A stretch of DNA of 64,000 nucleotides from [Eubacterium] siraeum (lineage in GTDB: Bacteria > Bacillota > Clostridia > Oscillospirales > Ruminococcaceae), in assembly GCA_025150425.1 (NCBI GenBank), contig CP102281.1, positions 1,240,001 through 1,304,000 on the forward strand, read 5' to 3'. The position numbers and the translations under genes are program-made. The notes under the pieces were generated by a model. It saw only the letters and a program-made list of their open reading frames with translations, had not been told where the DNA came from and ran no database searches. Below, piece by piece: positions 61,352 through 64,000 of this stretch (position 1 is the first letter of the stretch; every line of letters starts with the position of its first letter).

Positions 61352-61380
61352 TAGACATTTAAAGCTGAATGTGCTATAAT
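61352..61380 (+). promoter_or_regulatory. Putative promoter of manA
   Basis: TAGACA (61352-61357), 17-bp spacer, TATAAT (61375-61380), divergent from the LUD gene promoter. The leader is about 78 nt. Confidence 0.6.
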
Positions 61381-61464
61381 TGACTATAAGCAGAGTTGTG
61401 AACTGCGGTTTACGAAGATACGATATAAAACGGTAATATTCCGATAAATAGAAAGGAACATAAT

Positions 61465-62415
61465 ATGGAAATATTAAAACTCAATGCGCCCTGCAAGGAT
61501 TATATCTGGGGCGGTAACAGATTAAGAGAGGAATACGGCAAGGTATCAGACGCAGATAAGATAGCTGAGAGCTGGGAGCTGTCCTGCCATAAGGACGGTC
61601 AGAGCGTTATTGCAAACGGCAAGGACAAAGGCAAGACGCTTTCCGAGTATGTAGCGGAAAACAAGAATGCACTCGGTACAGCCTGCGGCAGATTCGAGTA
61701 TTTCCCCATACTTATAAAGCTTATTGACGCAAAGGATAACCTGTCTGTACAGGTACACCCCGACAATGATTATGCCATGCGTGTAGAGGGCGAGTACGGC
61801 AAGACGGAAATGTGGTATATCGTTGACTGCGAGGAAGGCTCACAGCTTATATACGGCTTTGATAAAGAAATTTCAAGAGAAGAGTTTGCGGACAGAATAA
61901 AGAACAACACCTTACTTGAGGTCACTAACAATGTTCCCGTACATAAGGGAGATGTGTTCTTCATCGAGTCGGGTACGCTCCACGCTATCGGCAAGGGCAT
62001 ACTTATTGCCGAGATTCAGCAGAACAGCAATACGACATACAGAGTATATGACTACGGCAGAGTAGGCAAGGACGGAAAGCCCAGAGAGCTTCATATAGAA
62101 AAGGCTATAGACGTTACCGAGCTTTGCCCTCCGAAATATGATACAAAGCCTCAGGGCAAGCCTGTAAAGATAGACGGCGGCGAGGAAACATTGCTCCGCA
62201 GCTGTGAATATTTCGATGTTCATAAAATCAAGGTTTCAGGAACAGTAACGCTTGACGCAGACGAAAAGTCGTTTATGTCGGTGCTGGTGCTTGACGGCAG
62301 CGGTAAGATCGGTGAGCTTGACGCAAAGAAGGGCGACAGCTTCTTTGTTCCTGCAGGCTACGGCAGATTTACTCTTACGGGTAATCTTGAGGTAATTCTT
62401 TCTGATATAGTTTAA
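61465..62415 (+). CDS. manA: Mannose-6-phosphate isomerase (class I)
   Basis: 316-residue cupin-type zinc enzyme interconverting mannose-6-phosphate and fructose-6-phosphate. DYIWGGNRL at the N-terminus, the zinc site VQVHPDNDYA near residue 95, and SGTLHAIGKG near residue 170. GAAAGGAAC lies before the ATG. With the ROK kinase 31 bp downstream it fits hexose phosphorylation and entry to glycolysis. Confidence 0.93.
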   Translation: MEILKLNAPCKDYIWGGNRLREEYGKVSDADKIAESWELSCHKDGQSVIANGKDKGKTLSEYVAENKNALGTACGRFEYFPILIKLIDAKDNLSVQVHPDNDYAMRVEGEYGKTEMWYIVDCEEGSQLIYGFDKEISREEFADRIKNNTLLEVTNNVPVHKGDVFFIESGTLHAIGKGILIAEIQQNSNTTYRVYDYGRVGKDGKPRELHIEKAIDVTELCPPKYDTKPQGKPVKIDGGEETLLRSCEYFDVHKIKVSGTVTLDADEKSFMSVLVLDGSGKIGELDAKKGDSFFVPAGYGRFTLTGNLEVILSDIV

Positions 62416-62446
62416 GACTTGTGTTTTGAAAGGTTAAAGGGGATAT

Positions 62447-63397
62447 ATGAAGTATTATATCGGCGTTGACATAGGCGGTACAAATATCAAGGCAGGAGTG
62501 GTTGACGAGAACGCACAGCTCGTTTCGAAAATATCGCTCAAGACAAATGCGGCAGACGGTTATAAAAGCGTCCTTGCGGTAATCATTGACGCTGTTGAGC
62601 AGGCTGTACAGCTTTCGGGCGAGGATATTGACAGGATAAAGACTATCGGCGTCGGCTGTCCGGGAACTATGGATAACGAAAACGGCACGGTGCTTTATTC
62701 GAACAATCTGCACTGGGAGAATGTTCCGCTTGCAAAGGATCTTGCAGAATATTTCGGCAAGCGTATCATTCTTGAAAATGACGCTAATGTTGCGGCATAC
62801 GGCGAGTATCTTGCAGGTGCGGCAAAGGGTGCGAAAAACGCTGTAGTGCTGACGCTCGGAACTGGTGTTGGCGCAGGTATAATTATTAACGGCGAGATAT
62901 ACAGCGGCTCAAACAACGCAGGCGGCGAGATAGGTCATACTGTTATAGAGGTTGACGGTGCGCCGTGTACCTGCGGAAGAAACGGCTGTTTTGAGGCTTA
63001 TTCTTCGGCTACGGGACTTGTCCGTATGACGAGGGAAATGATTGAGAAATATCCGAGCGGACGGCTTCACGAAATGGTTGACCGTGACGGGAAAATTTCA
63101 GCAAGAACTGCGTTCAATGCCGCTAAGCTGGGCGACCCTGAGGGAAGGGAAGTTGTTGATAAATATATCAAGTATCTTGCCTGTGGCATAACGAATGTGA
63201 TAAACGTATTCCAGCCTGATATTCTCTGTATCGGAGGAGGAGTATGCAACGAGGGCGATAATCTGCTTATACCGCTTAAAGCACTGATTGCAAAGCAGAT
63301 CTACTCAAAAAACAATGCTAAAAATACCGAGATAGTAATCTGCACGCTTGCAAATGAAGCAGGTATGATCGGCAGTGCCATGCTCGGCAGAAAATAA
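62447..63397 (+). CDS. ROK family sugar kinase (glucokinase-like)
   Basis: 316 residues. The ATP site GVDIGGTNIKAGVVD, the catalytic region ENDANVAAYGEY, GTGVGAGIIING, and the ROK zinc motif CTCGRNGCFEAYSS are present. No N-terminal HTH, so it is an enzyme rather than a repressor, most like glucokinase; other hexoses or N-acetylmannosamine are possible substrates. Probably co-transcribed with manA. Confidence 0.88.
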   Translation: MKYYIGVDIGGTNIKAGVVDENAQLVSKISLKTNAADGYKSVLAVIIDAVEQAVQLSGEDIDRIKTIGVGCPGTMDNENGTVLYSNNLHWENVPLAKDLAEYFGKRIILENDANVAAYGEYLAGAAKGAKNAVVLTLGTGVGAGIIINGEIYSGSNNAGGEIGHTVIEVDGAPCTCGRNGCFEAYSSATGLVRMTREMIEKYPSGRLHEMVDRDGKISARTAFNAAKLGDPEGREVVDKYIKYLACGITNVINVFQPDILCIGGGVCNEGDNLLIPLKALIAKQIYSKNNAKNTEIVICTLANEAGMIGSAMLGRK

Positions 63398-63430
63398 AAA
63401 CACTTTTTTACAAAGGAAAGGACAGTAAAA

Positions 63431-64000
63431 ATGAGAAGCGATCTTATCAAGAGCGGCGTAGACAGAACACCGCACAAAGCCTTACTGAAGGCACTGGGTG
63501 TAACAGACAGCGAGATGCACAAGCCGTTTATTGCCGTTGTATGTGCGGCAAGCGACTATGTTCCAGGTCATGCGCATCTGCACGAAATATCAAGACAGGT
63601 AAAGGACGGTATCAGAAACGCAGGCGGCGTTCCTTTTGAATTTTTCACCATCGGCGTGTGCGACGGTCTTGCAATGAACCACAGAGGCATGAGATATTCT
63701 CTTGCATCCCGTGAGCTTATCTGCGACAGCATCGAGGTAATGCTGACGGCACATCCTCTTGACGGTATCGTATTTATCCCGAACTGCGACAAGATAGTTC
63801 CCGGTATGATAATGGCTGCCGCAAGAATGAACCTCCCCTCTATTTTTGTAAGCGGCGGTCCTATGAACCCCGGCAGAGTACAGGGCAAGAGAGTAGGATA
63901 TAACGAGATATACGAAGCTATCGGTCAGTATTCCAACGGCACTATAGGCGATGATGTTCTTCTTGACTACGAGAACAACGCTTGTCCTACCTGCGGCTCA
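63431..64000 (+). CDS. ilvD: Dihydroxy-acid dehydratase, 3' end beyond the window
   Basis: The first 190 residues of IlvD, which makes 2-keto acids for valine, isoleucine and CoA synthesis. RSDLIKSGVDRTPHKALLKA is the family start; the first Fe-S cluster ligand lies in IPNCDKIVPGM, and the sequence stops inside ACPTCGS, the second Cys motif. About 360 residues should lie beyond base 64000. CAAAGGAAAGGAC precedes the ATG. It follows the ROK gene by 33 bp. Confidence 0.93.
   Translation, partial: MRSDLIKSGVDRTPHKALLKALGVTDSEMHKPFIAVVCAASDYVPGHAHLHEISRQVKDGIRNAGGVPFEFFTIGVCDGLAMNHRGMRYSLASRELICDSIEVMLTAHPLDGIVFIPNCDKIVPGMIMAAARMNLPSIFVSGGPMNPGRVQGKRVGYNEIYEAIGQYSNGTIGDDVLLDYENNACPTCGS

Noticed and set aside
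1-64000. CRISPR arrays, rRNA and tRNA genes
   Set aside because: No regularly spaced repeats, no tRNA-like TTCGA arms with matching acceptor stems, and no rRNA signatures were seen in the gaps read.

Overview
The window looks like chromosome of a low-to-mid GC, spore-lineage Firmicute of the gut Oscillospiraceae/Ruminococcaceae, most likely [Eubacterium] siraeum or a close relative. The evidence is: clostridial EF-G/EF-Tu, a SpoVT regulator, sigma-A promoters of near-consensus sequence, strong AGGAGG-type ribosome binding sites, and two tandem lipoprotein serpins. Serpins are rare in Firmicutes, and the 'siropins' described from E. siraeum are the known gut example. The species name is inference.

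Layout. 1-3.4 kb: translation factors fusA (5' end cut by the window edge) and tuf. 3.4-13 kb: housekeeping genes on both strands (CCA-adding enzyme, an MreB paralogue, esterase, spoVT, tadA, an XRE regulator, histidine phosphatase, tex, queH). 13-17.5 kb: corA with a leader peptide, a ZapA-like coiled-coil protein, a U32 protein and dut. 17.6-23.7 kb: the cell-elongation cluster mreB-mreC-mreD-PBP2, then a divergent MinD without minC or minE, then mgsA. 23.7-28.5 kb: hisS, a DUF5131 protein, thrS, a YjfB-like peptide and a self-operated MerR regulator. 28.5-35 kb, mostly minus strand: aroA-aroC-DUF4364, rplM-rpsI, a uracil/deoxyinosine DNA glycosylase (plus) and pepV. 35-40.7 kb: a two-gene operon encoding a toroid-like protein and a 1226-residue FnIII/CapA-like/SGNH-like protein of unknown role. 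41-43 kb: a compact controller-endonuclease-methyltransferase operon of the EcoRV type. 43-53.6 kb: pfkA, two serpins, xylB, a TalC/FSA-type transaldolase, glyA, prs and rarA, that is sugar, pentose and one-carbon metabolism.

53.6-60.6 kb is an accessory region. It holds a duplicated rarA tail, dispersed repeats, an IS200-type element that has run into a split TSUP transporter, a DUF1292 gene, an ORF-less structured transcription unit of about 830 nt (candidate large ornate RNA), an XRE/Cys-rich divergent module with palindromic operators plus a decayed second copy of it, and small membrane proteins. 60.6-64 kb returns to metabolism: a LUD protein, manA, a ROK kinase and the start of ilvD.

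The most interesting items are the large noncoding RNA at about 57.18-58.01 kb, the EcoRV-like R-M operon with an apparently leaderless controller, the 35.2-40.7 kb two-gene system, the tandem serpins, and the possible Mg2+-responsive leader peptide upstream of corA. No rRNA, tRNA or CRISPR array was found.
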